In this document: positions 24,941-35,212 of the stretch, in pieces | Layout of the letters: each line of letters starts with the position of its first letter | Numbering within the stretch: position 1 is the first letter of the stretch | From: Nanobdellota archaeon | GTDB taxonomy: Archaea; Nanobdellota; Nanobdellia; Woesearchaeales; WJIZ01 | Length of the DNA: 51,121 nucleotides | NCBI GenBank assembly: GCA_023140175.1 | Contig: JAGLMD010000054.1 | Coordinates: forward strand, 1-51,121 | Direction of reading: 5' to 3' | The notes under the pieces: model-generated | The model's input: only the letters and a program-made list of their open reading frames with translations | Database searches by the model: none | Told to the model about the DNA's origin: nothing | Made by a program: the position numbers and the translations under genes

Positions 24941-26587
24941 TTACATCTCACCCATTCCTGGCGGCATTCCTCCCATTCCTGGCGGCATTCCACCAGGCGG
25001 CCCTCCGCTTCCTGAGCTTGCGATGACATCGTCTATCCTTAATATCATCACTGACACTTCTGCTGCAGAACTTATTGCCTGGGTCTTTATCTTTAATGGC
25101 TCTATGACTCCATTTTTCCATGCATCCATTGCTTTGCCTGTAAAGACATTTATTCCTGACCATTTCTGGCCTTTGTCATGCTGTGATTTTAGGTCAGTCA
25201 GTACATCTATGGGGTCAAGGCCTGCGTTTTCTGCCAGAGTTCTTGGGATGATATCCATCGCATTTGCGAAAGCAAGGACAGCAAGCTGCTCTCTTCCTGA
25301 TAATGATTGGGCATATTTGTTTAGGCCTTTTGAAAGCTCTACTTCTGTAGAGCCAGCGCCAGCAACAACTTTGCCAGTTGTCAAGGCAGAGGCTACATCT
25401 CCGATAGCATCTTCCATTGCTCTTTTTACTTCATCAACAACATGCTCAGTACTGCCCCTGATCAATATAGTTACTGATTTTGGATTTTTGCAGTTTTTGA
25501 CATAAGTCATCTCTTCATCTCCAACCTTAATCTGCTCTACAATACCTGCTTTTCCAAGGTCTTCTGCTGTCAGGTCTTTTATGTTTGATATGATATTTGC
25601 TTGTGTTGCCCTGGATAATGCTTCCATGTCTGATTTTTTAGCTCTTCTTACTGCGTAAACTCCTTTCTTAACTAAGAAATGTTGGGCTATGTCATCAATG
25701 CCTTTCTGGCATATAAGAACATTGGCACCTGTAGAGGTAATAGATTCTACTTTTTCTCTAAGCATCTTTTCTTCCTGATCCAGGAAAGCCTGGAGCTGTT
25801 TAGGGTCAGTTATCTGTATCTTTGCATCTATTTCTGTGTTCTTTATCTCGATTGCAGCATCTACCAAAGCTATTTTTGCATTAACTATGTTTTTTGGCAT
25901 CCCTGAATGGACTCTTTCCTTATCCAGGACTATGCCTTCAATAAGCTCAGAATCTTCTACGGAATTGCCCATTTTTTTCTCCAGCTTTATGTTTTCTGAG
26001 TCAATGCTAATTCCTTTCTCATCTTTTTCAAGCACTAATCTTATAGATTTAACTGTGAGTTCAGCTAGTTTTTCTTTAGCATTTTCTGCACCTTTTCCTG
26101 TCATTGCAGTCATGGCTATTTTTTTCAGTGTTGCATCATCTTTTTCAGTCACAGGCTCTGCGATTTTGTTCAATATTTCCTGAGCTTTAGTTTCTGCCAA
26201 CCTATAACCGCGGGCTATGACTGTAGGGTGAACTTCCTTCTCTATGAGGTCTTCTGCATTTTTAAGCAATTCTCCTGCAACTACGACTGCTGTTGTTGTG
26301 CCGTCACCGATCTCATCTTCCTGGGTTTTGGCAATCTCAACCAGCATCTTGGCTGCAGGATGCTCTATCTGCATCTCTTCGAGTATTGTAACGCCATCAT
26401 TTGTTACTGTAACATCTCCCATAGAATCAACAAGCATCTTGTCCATTCCTTTTGGGCCTAAAGTAGTCCTGATAGTTTCAGCTACTAGCTTTGCAGCCAT
26501 TATATTTGTTTTTTGCGCGTTTCTTCCAGTTGTCCTTTGGGTATTTTCCGGAAGGATAAATATTGGTTGTATTTGATTATTTGACAT
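24941..26587 (-). CDS. thsA: Thermosome (group II chaperonin) subunit
   Basis: The 548-residue ATP-dependent folding chaperonin has all group II signatures: [44 protein letters not shown] (ATP/Mg site), a helical-protrusion apical domain, and [14 protein letters not shown] near the end. It closes with the Gly-Met-Pro-rich tail typical of archaeal thermosomes. It stands alone with a GAGGAGG ribosome site and a promoter containing a 16-base tandem repeat (26614-26645). The prefoldin alpha gene at 49428 is its functional partner. Confidence 0.96.
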   Translation of the reverse strand: MSNNQIQPIFILPENTQRTTGRNAQKTNIMAAKLVAETIRTTLGPKGMDKMLVDSMGDVTVTNDGVTILEEMQIEHPAAKMLVEIAKTQEDEIGDGTTTAVVVAGELLKNAEDLIEKEVHPTVIARGYRLAETKAQEILNKIAEPVTEKDDATLKKIAMTAMTGKGAENAKEKLAELTVKSIRLVLEKDEKGISIDSENIKLEKKMGNSVEDSELIEGIVLDKERVHSGMPKNIVNAKIALVDAAIEIKNTEIDAKIQITDPKQLQAFLDQEEKMLREKVESITSTGANVLICQKGIDDIAQHFLVKKGVYAVRRAKKSDMEALSRATQANIISNIKDLTAEDLGKAGIVEQIKVGDEEMTYVKNCKNPKSVTILIRGSTEHVVDEVKRAMEDAIGDVASALTTGKVVAGAGSTEVELSKGLNKYAQSLSGREQLAVLAFANAMDIIPRTLAENAGLDPIDVLTDLKSQHDKGQKWSGINVFTGKAMDAWKNGVIEPLKIKTQAISSAAEVSVMILRIDDVIASSGSGGPPGGMPPGMGGMPPGMGEM

Positions 26588-26596
26588 TTTTATTTG

Positions 26597-26645
26597 CCTC
26601 CTCGTTCTAATATATTATACAATGGTTTAATTATACAATGGTTTA
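26597..26645 (-). promoter_or_regulatory. Thermosome promoter with 16-bp tandem repeat
   Basis: ATTATACAATGGTTTA occurs twice without a gap (26614-26629 and 26630-26645). On the minus strand each copy gives a TATA-like TTGTATAAT. Initiation ~25 bases from the distal copy would leave a leader containing the GAGGAGG ribosome site (26603-26597), while the proximal copy would give an almost leaderless mRNA. It could be a duplicated promoter or twin regulator site for a stress gene; this is inference. Confidence 0.5.
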
Positions 26646-26800
26646 GTATAATCCCCCAAATTTGTAAAAAAGGTAACGAGGGAGTAATATAAAAACCTTA
26701 TTGTTTTTAAAATTGTGCTAAGAATATATTATAAAACAATAAACCTTAAATATTCTGCAATTATAGGAGCATTATATCATTTTTAAGGAGGGCTTAAAAG

Positions 26801-28030
26801 ATGGATGATGAGCAAAAAATAACCCAGCTTGCAAATACTTTATTTTCTAAAGGTTTAGCTGCATCTTTGTGGGATGCAAAGAATAAGGCAGGGGATATCC
26901 TTGGCTTGAGTAAAAATAATGAGGTGCCAGTTTCCTTTGATAAGGATGTCGATGAACATTTAGAAGAAGGCACTGGAGAAAAAGGTTCTTTGAATAATCT
27001 TATGGAGAATGCAGGAGTAGATATGGATGAATTAAAGAAAGCAGAGGATGATAAGATTGATGAGATTAAAGAAGATTTCCAAAAGACCATAGATGAATCT
27101 AAAGAAGGGAGAACATTTGATAACATTGAGCAAAGCACTATTGTTGAAGAAGGTTCTTCAGTGGTGGATATACAGGAACCAATTAAGGATGATGTACCAA
27201 TGGAGATTGAGCCAGTTGGTGAGGGGATTGGTAGTATTGAAAATGTGGAACTTCCAGAGAACCTATTTGATAATTCTGTTGAGGGAGCTAGTCCTGAGAT
27301 GCTTGTTGGAGAGGCAAGTGATACTGGGACAATAGCAGAGAATGAATGTATTCCTGATGATGTTGCTGATATTTCTCCTGATGAGACTCAATCTGAGTCA
27401 GAGGAATTGTCCAGCGAATATCCTGATTTAAGCGGCTCTGTTGAAGATAGTAATAAAATAAGTGAAGAAAGCAATTCGCAATTTGATTCTGAAAGAGGGG
27501 TTGAGGAACAAAGCGAGATTAGCGAAAATATAGATGAGAAAAGTGATGTCGAGATAATTGATGATGATAAGTTGATTAATAGTGATGATATGATTGATTC
27601 TGAGAAACCCTTATCTGAGGAAAATACAGAAGAAACAAATCCGGAAATTGTTGTGTCTGATGAGTTGAAGAGTTTAGAACAGGACGAAAATCAAGAAACT
27701 GATGTTATGGATGAATCTAGCGAGGCAACTGGAGAGACTAATATTGATGAAGATAAAGATGATGAACAAGCAGATAGTGTTGTTGATGAAGAGAATGATT
27801 ATATATACATAGGAAATAACAATGATAATGAAAATAGTGATTCTCAAGATGATGGGGAAGAAGATGATTCTAGTGGGGTAGGTGGAGATTCTGAAGTGCC
27901 GCCTGAGGATAAGCCAGATGAAAATGTTTTTTCTGATTTAGATAATAGTGATGCTGATGATACTACTTCTTCTGATGAAGCTGTGCAGCCCTCAGCTCAA
28001 GAAGAAGAAAATTCTGAGAAATTTGTTTAA
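26801..28030 (+). CDS. Acidic low-complexity protein, unknown
   Basis: The 409-residue protein has a short ordered-looking N-terminal helix region (residues 4-38: ITQLANTLFSKGLAASLWDAK, ending GDILGLS). The rest is almost wholly Asp/Glu/Ser/Asn-rich sequence with no hydrophobic segment and no Cys cluster. It has no signal peptide, so it is probably cytoplasmic and disordered. The start is well defined: AAGGAGGG (26785-26792) is eight bases before ATG 26801. The N-terminal helix may be the functional part and the acidic tail a spacer or nucleic-acid mimic. It precedes the surface-protein cluster and is divergent from the thermosome gene. No function is assigned. Confidence 0.7.
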   Translation: MDDEQKITQLANTLFSKGLAASLWDAKNKAGDILGLSKNNEVPVSFDKDVDEHLEEGTGEKGSLNNLMENAGVDMDELKKAEDDKIDEIKEDFQKTIDESKEGRTFDNIEQSTIVEEGSSVVDIQEPIKDDVPMEIEPVGEGIGSIENVELPENLFDNSVEGASPEMLVGEASDTGTIAENECIPDDVADISPDETQSESEELSSEYPDLSGSVEDSNKISEESNSQFDSERGVEEQSEISENIDEKSDVEIIDDDKLINSDDMIDSEKPLSEENTEETNPEIVVSDELKSLEQDENQETDVMDESSEATGETNIDEDKDDEQADSVVDEENDYIYIGNNNDNENSDSQDDGEEDDSSGVGGDSEVPPEDKPDENVFSDLDNSDADDTTSSDEAVQPSAQEEENSEKFV

Positions 28031-28094
28031 TCACTCATAAATAACAATAACCTTTTTAAATGAAATATGATTTATAGGGTTTTGTGGGTATAAT

Positions 28095-29012
28095 ATGAAG
28101 AAATATTTATTACTATTAGTAATGGTATTTAGTTTACCGCTTGTTTTTTCTGATGCACCTCCAGCATTACCTATGGAGATATGGGGAGAAGCAACTATAG
28201 ATGGTGGTTCTGCTTCAGATGGATTAAATGTTGAGGCTGTTATTGATGGGCAGAATTACGCTCAATATTCTGTTACCGAGGATGGTTATTATGATGTTAT
28301 TATAACTGGTTTAGACAAACCTTTGACGTATAATAATGATTCTGATTGTTCTACTCATTGGGGGAATGGAGAAGCATGTGTTCAATGCACTCAGGATGTT
28401 GATTGTGTAGAGGGACCACAGGATGAGGAGAATGTAAAGATTAGTATTGATGGAGATGATGCAGAAGAGACTTTTTCTTTGGAAAGGGGGAGTATATTGA
28501 ATGAGGATGTAACTGTTATTGTTATTGTTGTGTTTACGAAGGATTTACCAATGGGATGGAACTTGTTTTCTTTGCCATTAAATGTAGGGGCGGCTTCTTT
28601 GTCAGATGTTTTGATATCAATAAATGGAAATTATACTATTGTATGGACAATTGTTGATGGCAACTGGAAATCTTCTACTTCAAAGATATCTCCAATAACG
28701 ACAATAGAACCTGATAAGGGATACTTAATCCATATGAATGCTACTGATACTCTTGAGTTAGAAGGGACACCAGTAAATGGGACAATCATTTCCACAATAC
28801 CCATATGGAATACTGTTGGGTATCCTTCTCTTATAGATAGGTTAATAACTGGGGTCTTGGCAGGATTAGACTATGAGATTGTATGGACTCTTGTGAATGG
28901 TAATTGGAAGAGCTCTACCTCAAAGATAAATCCAATAACAATGATGCAATCAGGGTATGGATATTTGCTTTCGACTCAGGTTGGCGGTAATTATACTGTA
29001 AATAATGATTAG
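28095..29012 (+). CDS. Secreted protein with two GWN-type surface modules
   Basis: The 305-residue protein has a signal peptide (KKYLLLLVMVFSLPLVFS, cleaving before DAPP). An N-terminal beta-sandwich (residues ~25-150) carries four Cys. Two tandem ~75-residue modules follow, the first starting PMGWNLFSLPLNVGAASLSD. Each module has the order 'IVWT(I/L)V(D/N)GNWKSSTSK', 'P(D)KGYLIHMN' or 'GYGYLL', and ends in a short strand. Several N-x-T/S sequons suggest N-glycosylation. There is no C-terminal anchor. The C-terminal half is nearly identical to the end of the protein at 37382. Its stop overlaps the ribosome site of the next gene. Confidence 0.75.
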   Translation: MKKYLLLLVMVFSLPLVFSDAPPALPMEIWGEATIDGGSASDGLNVEAVIDGQNYAQYSVTEDGYYDVIITGLDKPLTYNNDSDCSTHWGNGEACVQCTQDVDCVEGPQDEENVKISIDGDDAEETFSLERGSILNEDVTVIVIVVFTKDLPMGWNLFSLPLNVGAASLSDVLISINGNYTIVWTIVDGNWKSSTSKISPITTIEPDKGYLIHMNATDTLELEGTPVNGTIISTIPIWNTVGYPSLIDRLITGVLAGLDYEIVWTLVNGNWKSSTSKINPITMMQSGYGYLLSTQVGGNYTVNND

Positions 29013-29022
29013 GTGGGGAAAA

Positions 29023-32000
29023 ATGAAAATATTTTTTAAATTAATGATGGGGTTTTTTATGTTAGTTATTCTTGTTTCTGGAGTATATGCTGGACTAAAT
29101 TTGCCTCTACAGATTGATGTCAATGCTTTTGAGGATGGAAATAATATTAATACTAATCTTAAGGTGATTGTTTATTACTACTATTATGCCGGTGATAATC
29201 TTGTAGAGGGAAGTTATAATACTATTGATGACCCAAGCACAATCGTGTTCTTTATTTATGACGGTAAATCGAATATTTTTGCAGAATTCGGACATGCTTA
29301 TGGAAACCCCATTACACTAAACATTGAGGGTTATGAAAATTATACATCATCTTCAGTTAGTAATAAGTTGGGTCCTATTGACGTAAACTTTACATTATTT
29401 TCATATCCTTTGGTTTTAGTCAATGAATTCGAATCAAATCCTGATACTGGACATGAATGGATTGAATTATACAATCCAAATAGTTATAGTGTTGATATAA
29501 CTGGCTGGGAATTATGGGATACTCTTTCAATCCCTAGTTTATTGTATACATTTCCTTCAGACACTGTGATTGATGCTTATTCATATCTTGTTTATGAATT
29601 GAGTGTTACTAAACTGAATAATGCAGGAGAAAAAGTTGTTCTCAAACATCCTTCTGGAGATGTTATAGATGAGACAGCACAGAAATCTGATGGTTCTGGG
29701 GATGATAGATGCTGGGCAAGACTGCCTAATGGAGCAGATACTGATGGTGATTCAGACTGGACTTTCCAGACATGCACTAAAGATAGAACAAATAATGATA
29801 AGGATAATGATGGTTATGATGATAAAGATGCTCCTGTAAATGGAGATGATTGCGATGATAATGATGCTTCAATACATCCAGGTGCTACAGAAACATGCAA
29901 TAATAAAGATGATGATTGCGATGATTCTGTGGATGAGGATCTGGCTCAAGGTTGTGGGGCTGGTGTTTGTGAAGGGACAGAGACATGCTCTGCTGGAGTA
30001 TGGTCTGATTGTTCAACAAAGAATAATGATGCAGGAATTTGTGCTGAATGTAATGCTGATGGGAATATAGCTTATGATGATACACAGGATAGTGATTGTG
30101 ATTCCAATGATCTTAGTGAGGTTGCTACATGTTTCTATGACCCAGATTCAATTGATGAGACTTATGATTATTATGCTGGTTTTGATTCACAATGTGCAGA
30201 TATTGATAGCTGCACCTCAGCTCCAGCAAACTGGCAGGATGATATAACCCATACATGCGACCAAAATCAATGTGGAGCTGAATGCGATTCTTCAAATCCA
30301 TGCGATGATAAATGTGTAGGAGATATATATTATTCTAACGGTGCATGCCAGGGAGATTGTACTTGTTCTTATGATACACAAAACTGTAATCTCCAGGATG
30401 ACTGGTATGATACAGACAGCACTCAATGGGTAGAAGATACCCAATGTACAGAAAAAGAACAGAAAGAGCAGGAATATAGGGATTATACCTGTGGCTTATC
30501 TGGTTGTGAATACTCTGTAATAAACACACAATGGGTTGATACAGGCTCAACAAGAAATAATCAGGATGGAACAGCATGTGATGATAGTTTATACTGTAAT
30601 GTCGGAGAAACATGCCAGTCAGGAACCTGTACTGGTGGAACAGCAAGAGATTGTTCAGGAGATGATGTCTTGGTAGACCAATGTTTCTATAATCCTGATG
30701 CAGTTGATGAAACTTATGACTATTACTCATTCACATCAAGCTGTGATGAAGGCAGTAATAGCTGCACATCAGCTCCAGCTAACTGGGAAGAGGATATAAT
30801 ACATACATGCTCTACCTCTCAATGTGGAGCTGAATGCGAGTCTGATGGAGATTGTGCTGAGAATGAATGTTCTGTAAGCTATGATGATTACTGCAATGAT
30901 AAAAAACTTGTAGAGTATGATTCTGATAAGATTAAGGATTCAACTTTAGTTGATAATAGTTGTGGCAATACTTGTGAAGGAGACTGCTCATGCACAGATT
31001 GTGCTGTAGATTGTTCTGCTCCTGCAACAAATGAATATTGTGTCAAGGATGTATGTAATGCAGAATGTAGTATAGATGCAGACTGTGATGATAGTGATTC
31101 AAGAACAACAGATACATGTAATGCAGGCTGTGTATGTGAGAATGTACAAGCTAATGAATGTCTGACAGATGCTGATTGTCTTGACAGCTTATATTGCAAT
31201 GGAGAAGAGTATTGTGATGTAGATGGATATTGCCAATCAGGACAAACAATAGATTGTTCAGCTGGTGATGTCTTGGTAGATCAATGCTTCTATAACCCTG
31301 ATGCAGTTGATGAAACTTATGACTATTATTCTTTCAGTTCAAGCTGTGATGAAACCAATGATGCATGCACATCAGCTCCAGCAAACTGGCAGGATGATAT
31401 AACACATACATGCGACCAAAATCAGTGCGGTGCTGAATGTGATTCTTCAAATCCATGCGATGATAAATGTGTAGGAGATACATATTATTCTAACGGTGCA
31501 TGCCAGGGAGATTGTGCATGTTCTTATGATACACAAAACTGTAATCTCCAGGATGACTGGTATGATACTGGCAGTACTCAATGGATAGAAGATACTCAAT
31601 GTACAGAAAAAGAACAGAAAGAACAGGAATACAGAGATTATACCTGCGGCTTGTCTGGATGTGAATATTCTGTGACAAATACACAATGGGCAGATACTGG
31701 CTCAACAAGAAATAAACAAGATGGAACAGCATGTGACGATACTTTATATTGTAATGTTGGAGAAATATGCCAGTCAGGTGCTTGCATAGGTGGAATAGCA
31801 AGAGATTGTTCAGGGGATGATGTCTTGGTAGACCAATGTTTCTATAATCCTGACAATGTTGATGAAACTTATGACTATTACTCATTCGATTCAGTCTGTG
31901 ATGAAGATAATGATGTATGCACATCAGCTCCTGCAAACTGGGAAGATGATATAACCCATGATTGCGATATCACTAATTGCGGAGCAGATTGTGAAGACAA

Positions 32001-33759
32001 TAATGGCTGCTCATTGAATGACTGCTCAGTATCATATAATGATTACTGCAATGATAAAAAACTTGTAGAGTATGATTCAGACAAAGTGAAAGACTCTACA
32101 TTAGTTGAAGATGATTGTGATAACACCTGTCAGGGAGACTGCTCATGCACAGATTGTGCTGTAGACTGTTCAGCACCATCAACAAACGAATATTGTGTAA
32201 AGGATGTATGTAATGCAGAATGTAGTATAGATGCTGATTGCGATGATAGTGATTCAAGAACAACTGATACATGTAATGCGGGTTGTGTATGTGAGAATGT
32301 ACAAGCTAATGAATGTCTGACAGATGCTGATTGTCTTGATAGCTTATATTGTAATGGAGATGAATATTGTGATAATGATGGATATTGCCAATCAGGACAA
32401 ACAATAGATTGTTCAGCTGGTGATGTCTTGGTAGATCAATGCTTCTATAACCCTGATGCAGTTGATGAAACTTATGACTATTACTCATTCGATTCAGTAT
32501 GTGATGAAACCAATGATGTATGCACATCAGCTCCTGCAAACTGGGAAGATGATATAACACATGATTGCGATATCACTAATTGTGGAGCAGACTGTGTAGA
32601 TAATAATGATTGTGCAGATTTAGATTGTAATGGTTCAGATGGGTGCTATAATGGTGTTTATAGGGATTATCATGATGTAACAAACGATTGTCTGGATTGT
32701 TTATGCGAGCAGAATACCTGTACTGTTTATGATGAATATCCTGATGATCCAAGATGCGGGGTTGTAGCTGATGCTAATGGGCCTTATCAATGTGATGAGG
32801 GTAATTCAATAACATTGGATGGTTCTGGTTCATATTCAATTGATGGAACTATAACTGATTATTTATGGGATTTAGATAATGACGGAGACTTCGACGATGC
32901 GATTGGAGTAAGCCCTAATTATGATTGTGAAGATGATTATGATGATAAGATAAAGCTCAAAGTAATTGATTCAAATGGAAAAGAGGGCATTGATGAGGCT
33001 GATTTAAGAGTTGATAATGTTGATCCTATGCCTCATGCAGATGGCCCTTATGAAGGCGATGTTGGGGTGCCTGTTCAGTTTAATGGCAGTGCCCAGGATG
33101 TTCATGCAGATACTTTAAGTTATTTATGGGATTTTGGTGATGGCACAACCTCAACCCAAAAGAATCCTTTACATACATATACTACTGCAGGTTATTATGA
33201 AGTTGCTTTAACAGTTACAGATGATGATGGCGGTTCAGATACAGATACTAAAGATATAGACATATATGAAACAAGGAAGATTGCTTTAGATTCTGGGGTT
33301 TCGATGTTCTCATTGCCTTTAGTTCCTAGAGATGCTGTGACATTCAATGATATACAAAATGGCTGTAATTTATTGGGCTTGGCTTACTGGAACCCGGCTA
33401 CTGAATCTTATAATATGATAAATGGTGCAATTCAGTTGTATCCTGGGCAGGGGTATTTTGTAAATCTTGGTGGTGACTGTGATTTTTCAATGAGGGGCAC
33501 ACCATTTGATTATGACGAAGATATTGTAGGTTATGAGGGCTCTGGGACTTTGAAATCAGGCTGGAATATGCTAGGATCAGCTTCTAAGAGAACTCATTAT
33601 TGGTATGTTAAGGGTGATTGTGTTGTTACTTCAGGTCCCTGGTATTATACGTCTACTGGAGATGTTCCTTATGAACTGACTGCATTCCTGGATCCTGGAG
33701 ATGCTTATTGGATAAGAGTTCAGGATGACTGCAGTATGGACGGGAATGCTAAGGTTTGA
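29023..33759 (+). CDS. Giant Cys-rich secreted surface protein (LTD, MopE-like, PKD, repeats)
   Basis: ATG 29023 is chosen over 29005 because AGGTGG (29011-29016) lies six bases before it and the protein then starts with a clean signal peptide (MKIFFKLMMGFFMLVILVSGVYA). Domain order over 1578 residues: a paralogous N-domain (25-125); a lamin-tail domain (~129-235, VNEFESNPDTGHEWIELYNP); a MopE-like metal-binding motif (DCDDNDASIHPGATETCNNK, ~264-310); Cys-rich tandem repeats (~365-1226); two PKD domains (~1249-1415, second with LWDFGDGTTS); and two C-terminal GWN-type modules. It has over a hundred Cys, implying an extracellular disulfide-rich rod. No membrane anchor is visible. Adhesion or cell-cell contact is an inference from architecture. 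Confidence 0.8.
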   Translation: MKIFFKLMMGFFMLVILVSGVYAGLNLPLQIDVNAFEDGNNINTNLKVIVYYYYYAGDNLVEGSYNTIDDPSTIVFFIYDGKSNIFAEFGHAYGNPITLNIEGYENYTSSSVSNKLGPIDVNFTLFSYPLVLVNEFESNPDTGHEWIELYNPNSYSVDITGWELWDTLSIPSLLYTFPSDTVIDAYSYLVYELSVTKLNNAGEKVVLKHPSGDVIDETAQKSDGSGDDRCWARLPNGADTDGDSDWTFQTCTKDRTNNDKDNDGYDDKDAPVNGDDCDDNDASIHPGATETCNNKDDDCDDSVDEDLAQGCGAGVCEGTETCSAGVWSDCSTKNNDAGICAECNADGNIAYDDTQDSDCDSNDLSEVATCFYDPDSIDETYDYYAGFDSQCADIDSCTSAPANWQDDITHTCDQNQCGAECDSSNPCDDKCVGDIYYSNGACQGDCTCSYDTQNCNLQDDWYDTDSTQWVEDTQCTEKEQKEQEYRDYTCGLSGCEYSVINTQWVDTGSTRNNQDGTACDDSLYCNVGETCQSGTCTGGTARDCSGDDVLVDQCFYNPDAVDETYDYYSFTSSCDEGSNSCTSAPANWEEDIIHTCSTSQCGAECESDGDCAENECSVSYDDYCNDKKLVEYDSDKIKDSTLVDNSCGNTCEGDCSCTDCAVDCSAPATNEYCVKDVCNAECSIDADCDDSDSRTTDTCNAGCVCENVQANECLTDADCLDSLYCNGEEYCDVDGYCQSGQTIDCSAGDVLVDQCFYNPDAVDETYDYYSFSSSCDETNDACTSAPANWQDDITHTCDQNQCGAECDSSNPCDDKCVGDTYYSNGACQGDCACSYDTQNCNLQDDWYDTGSTQWIEDTQCTEKEQKEQEYRDYTCGLSGCEYSVTNTQWADTGSTRNKQDGTACDDTLYCNVGEICQSGACIGGIARDCSGDDVLVDQCFYNPDNVDETYDYYSFDSVCDEDNDVCTSAPANWEDDITHDCDITNCGADCEDNNGCSLNDCSVSYNDYCNDKKLVEYDSDKVKDSTLVEDDCDNTCQGDCSCTDCAVDCSAPSTNEYCVKDVCNAECSIDADCDDSDSRTTDTCNAGCVCENVQANECLTDADCLDSLYCNGDEYCDNDGYCQSGQTIDCSAGDVLVDQCFYNPDAVDETYDYYSFDSVCDETNDVCTSAPANWEDDITHDCDITNCGADCVDNNDCADLDCNGSDGCYNGVYRDYHDVTNDCLDCLCEQNTCTVYDEYPDDPRCGVVADANGPYQCDEGNSITLDGSGSYSIDGTITDYLWDLDNDGDFDDAIGVSPNYDCEDDYDDKIKLKVIDSNGKEGIDEADLRVDNVDPMPHADGPYEGDVGVPVQFNGSAQDVHADTLSYLWDFGDGTTSTQKNPLHTYTTAGYYEVALTVTDDDGGSDTDTKDIDIYETRKIALDSGVSMFSLPLVPRDAVTFNDIQNGCNLLGLAYWNPATESYNMINGAIQLYPGQGYFVNLGGDCDFSMRGTPFDYDEDIVGYEGSGTLKSGWNMLGSASKRTHYWYVKGDCVVTSGPWYYTSTGDVPYELTAFLDPGDAYWIRVQDDCSMDGNAKV
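30117..32640 (+). repeat. Tandem super-repeats inside the Cys-rich protein
   Basis: GATGTCTTGGTAGA recurs at 30664, 31267, 31819 and 32422, giving alternating spacings of 603, 552 and 603 bases, i.e. an exact 1155-base (385-residue) period made of two different modules. A diverged first copy starts at 30117 (ATGTTTCTATGACCC), and a partial last copy ends near 32640. Long stretches are nearly identical at DNA level, which points to recent duplication or gene conversion. Confidence 0.85.
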
Positions 33760-33821
33760 TTTTTTTTAAAAAAGAGAGTGAGAATTGATAAGATAGGTTG
33801 AGGAATGTAAGGGTGGAAGAA

Positions 33822-35183
33822 ATGGAAGATAATTATCAAAGTTTAGATTCAGATGTTCAGGAAGCTTATAGTTCAGATGATTTAGTGAGAAAACCTCTTT
33901 CTCTTGGTATGAGGACTATAAGCGGTTTGCTTGGAATATATTTAGTTGCAAGAAGCGTGTTTGCTTTTGCTGGAGAAGCTCAAGTTCCTAAAAAAATTTC
34001 TATGGATGATAAGCCTTCTCATTCAATTGAGCAAACAATTTCCCCTGAGGAAGCAGCTAGTTATAATTCAGATAAGTTATATAGTTTGAAAGATGTGCCT
34101 AAATACTCTATTGATGCAACCTCTGGTGCTACAGATGAAGAAGGCAATGGATCCATAGGGGGAAAAGCTGTTTTAATGGGAGATGATGATTATTGTATTG
34201 TATTTGGAGGACTTTATAGGAATCAGGATGGGAAGGGTGCTGGGAATTTGGAGATTGGTTATAGTCGTCTTCTAAATGATAATCTTCTTGATGTTGATCT
34301 TGCATGGATACATAATGATGGGCTTAATAGCTTATTGGCTGAAATAGGCTTCTATGATAATAAGGGGGGAATGTCTATTACCGTAGTCAAAGGACTTGAT
34401 GATGAGAGAGATAATACATATAAGACATTAGAGAACTCACTGAGCCAGACTGAAGTGTCTAAAATAGGAGAGAATGATGATTATAATTTTTATGAGGGAA
34501 AAACCACCACAATAGATAATCACCTGATAAGAGAGAACTGGCGAGAAGCCAGGGATGGTGTTCGTCTTGGATTTACAAGAGAGGTATTGGAGAAAATAGT
34601 AGCAGATGGGGGAATATCTGGTTGGACTGGAAGAGATGAAGATGTCGTGGGACTTGATTTAAGTTTGATGAAATTTTCTAAGGATGATAATATAAGTACC
34701 GGAATCAGTGGAGCATATACTAGCGATGGAGTTTGGAATGTGTTTGTAAGAGCTACACTATATTTTGGCGGTGATGGAAAGGATGTTAGAAATGTTCCTG
34801 TAATATATAATGCTAAGGTACTTGATCTGAAGCACCTGCCAAGGAATTTCCTAGTTGGTGAGTATAGTAAAGAGGGGATTGAGACTGAAGTAAGTACGCA
34901 GACAGAAGAATTTAGAGAAAGGAAACCCAGACAAGAGGAACCTCCTCCTGATAATGGTGGAGATGAAGGAGATGGTGGAGAACCACAACCACCAGTAGGC
35001 AATCCAGACGATGGGCCTCCAGATCAACCTTTTAAGCAGTTGGAATTGGGTTTTGTCAAAGAAATAGACGACCAAGCAGCAGTGTCTTATAGACAGAGAG
35101 AGTTTGACTTTGACAAGAGAATAGTAGAGTATACAGGACCACAGCATGAGCAGTTAGAATTGGAGTTTAAGAAGACAGTATAG
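33822..35183 (+). CDS. Beta-rich protein with N-terminal membrane segment and Pro-rich tail, unknown
   Basis: ATG 33822 is preferred over the in-frame TTG at 33798 because GGGTGG (33811-33816) is a ribosome site just before it. The 453-residue product has an acidic N-terminus, one hydrophobic segment (ISGLLGIYLVARSVFAFAGEA, a membrane anchor or internal signal), then ~280 residues of alternating beta-type sequence (VFGGLYRNQDGKGAGNLEIGYS, VDLAWIHND, LLAEIGFYDNKGG). A disordered Pro/Gly/Asp-rich linker (~residues 365-410) follows. The C-terminus has a motif repeated three times: QLELGFVK, QREFDFDK, QLELEFKK. No family is recognised. It is embedded among the surface genes, in the same orientation. 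Confidence 0.65.
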   Translation: MEDNYQSLDSDVQEAYSSDDLVRKPLSLGMRTISGLLGIYLVARSVFAFAGEAQVPKKISMDDKPSHSIEQTISPEEAASYNSDKLYSLKDVPKYSIDATSGATDEEGNGSIGGKAVLMGDDDYCIVFGGLYRNQDGKGAGNLEIGYSRLLNDNLLDVDLAWIHNDGLNSLLAEIGFYDNKGGMSITVVKGLDDERDNTYKTLENSLSQTEVSKIGENDDYNFYEGKTTTIDNHLIRENWREARDGVRLGFTREVLEKIVADGGISGWTGRDEDVVGLDLSLMKFSKDDNISTGISGAYTSDGVWNVFVRATLYFGGDGKDVRNVPVIYNAKVLDLKHLPRNFLVGEYSKEGIETEVSTQTEEFRERKPRQEEPPPDNGGDEGDGGEPQPPVGNPDDGPPDQPFKQLELGFVKEIDDQAAVSYRQREFDFDKRIVEYTGPQHEQLELEFKKTV

Positions 35184-35212
35184 CTGGCTAATTTAATTTT
35201 TCTTTTTTTAAA

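Noticed and set aside
24948-26576. Several plus- and minus-strand open frames across the thermosome gene
   Set aside because: They run antisense or out of frame to a clearly conserved chaperonin and have no ribosome sites or family motifs; they are shadows.
30335-32560. Long antisense frames with His/Leu-rich repeats opposite the Cys-rich protein
   Set aside because: Their repeated composition only mirrors the tandem DNA repeats of the real gene on the plus strand.
30117-32640. CRISPR-like or insertion-sequence repeats
   Set aside because: The repeats are in frame within one coding sequence and encode Cys-rich protein modules.
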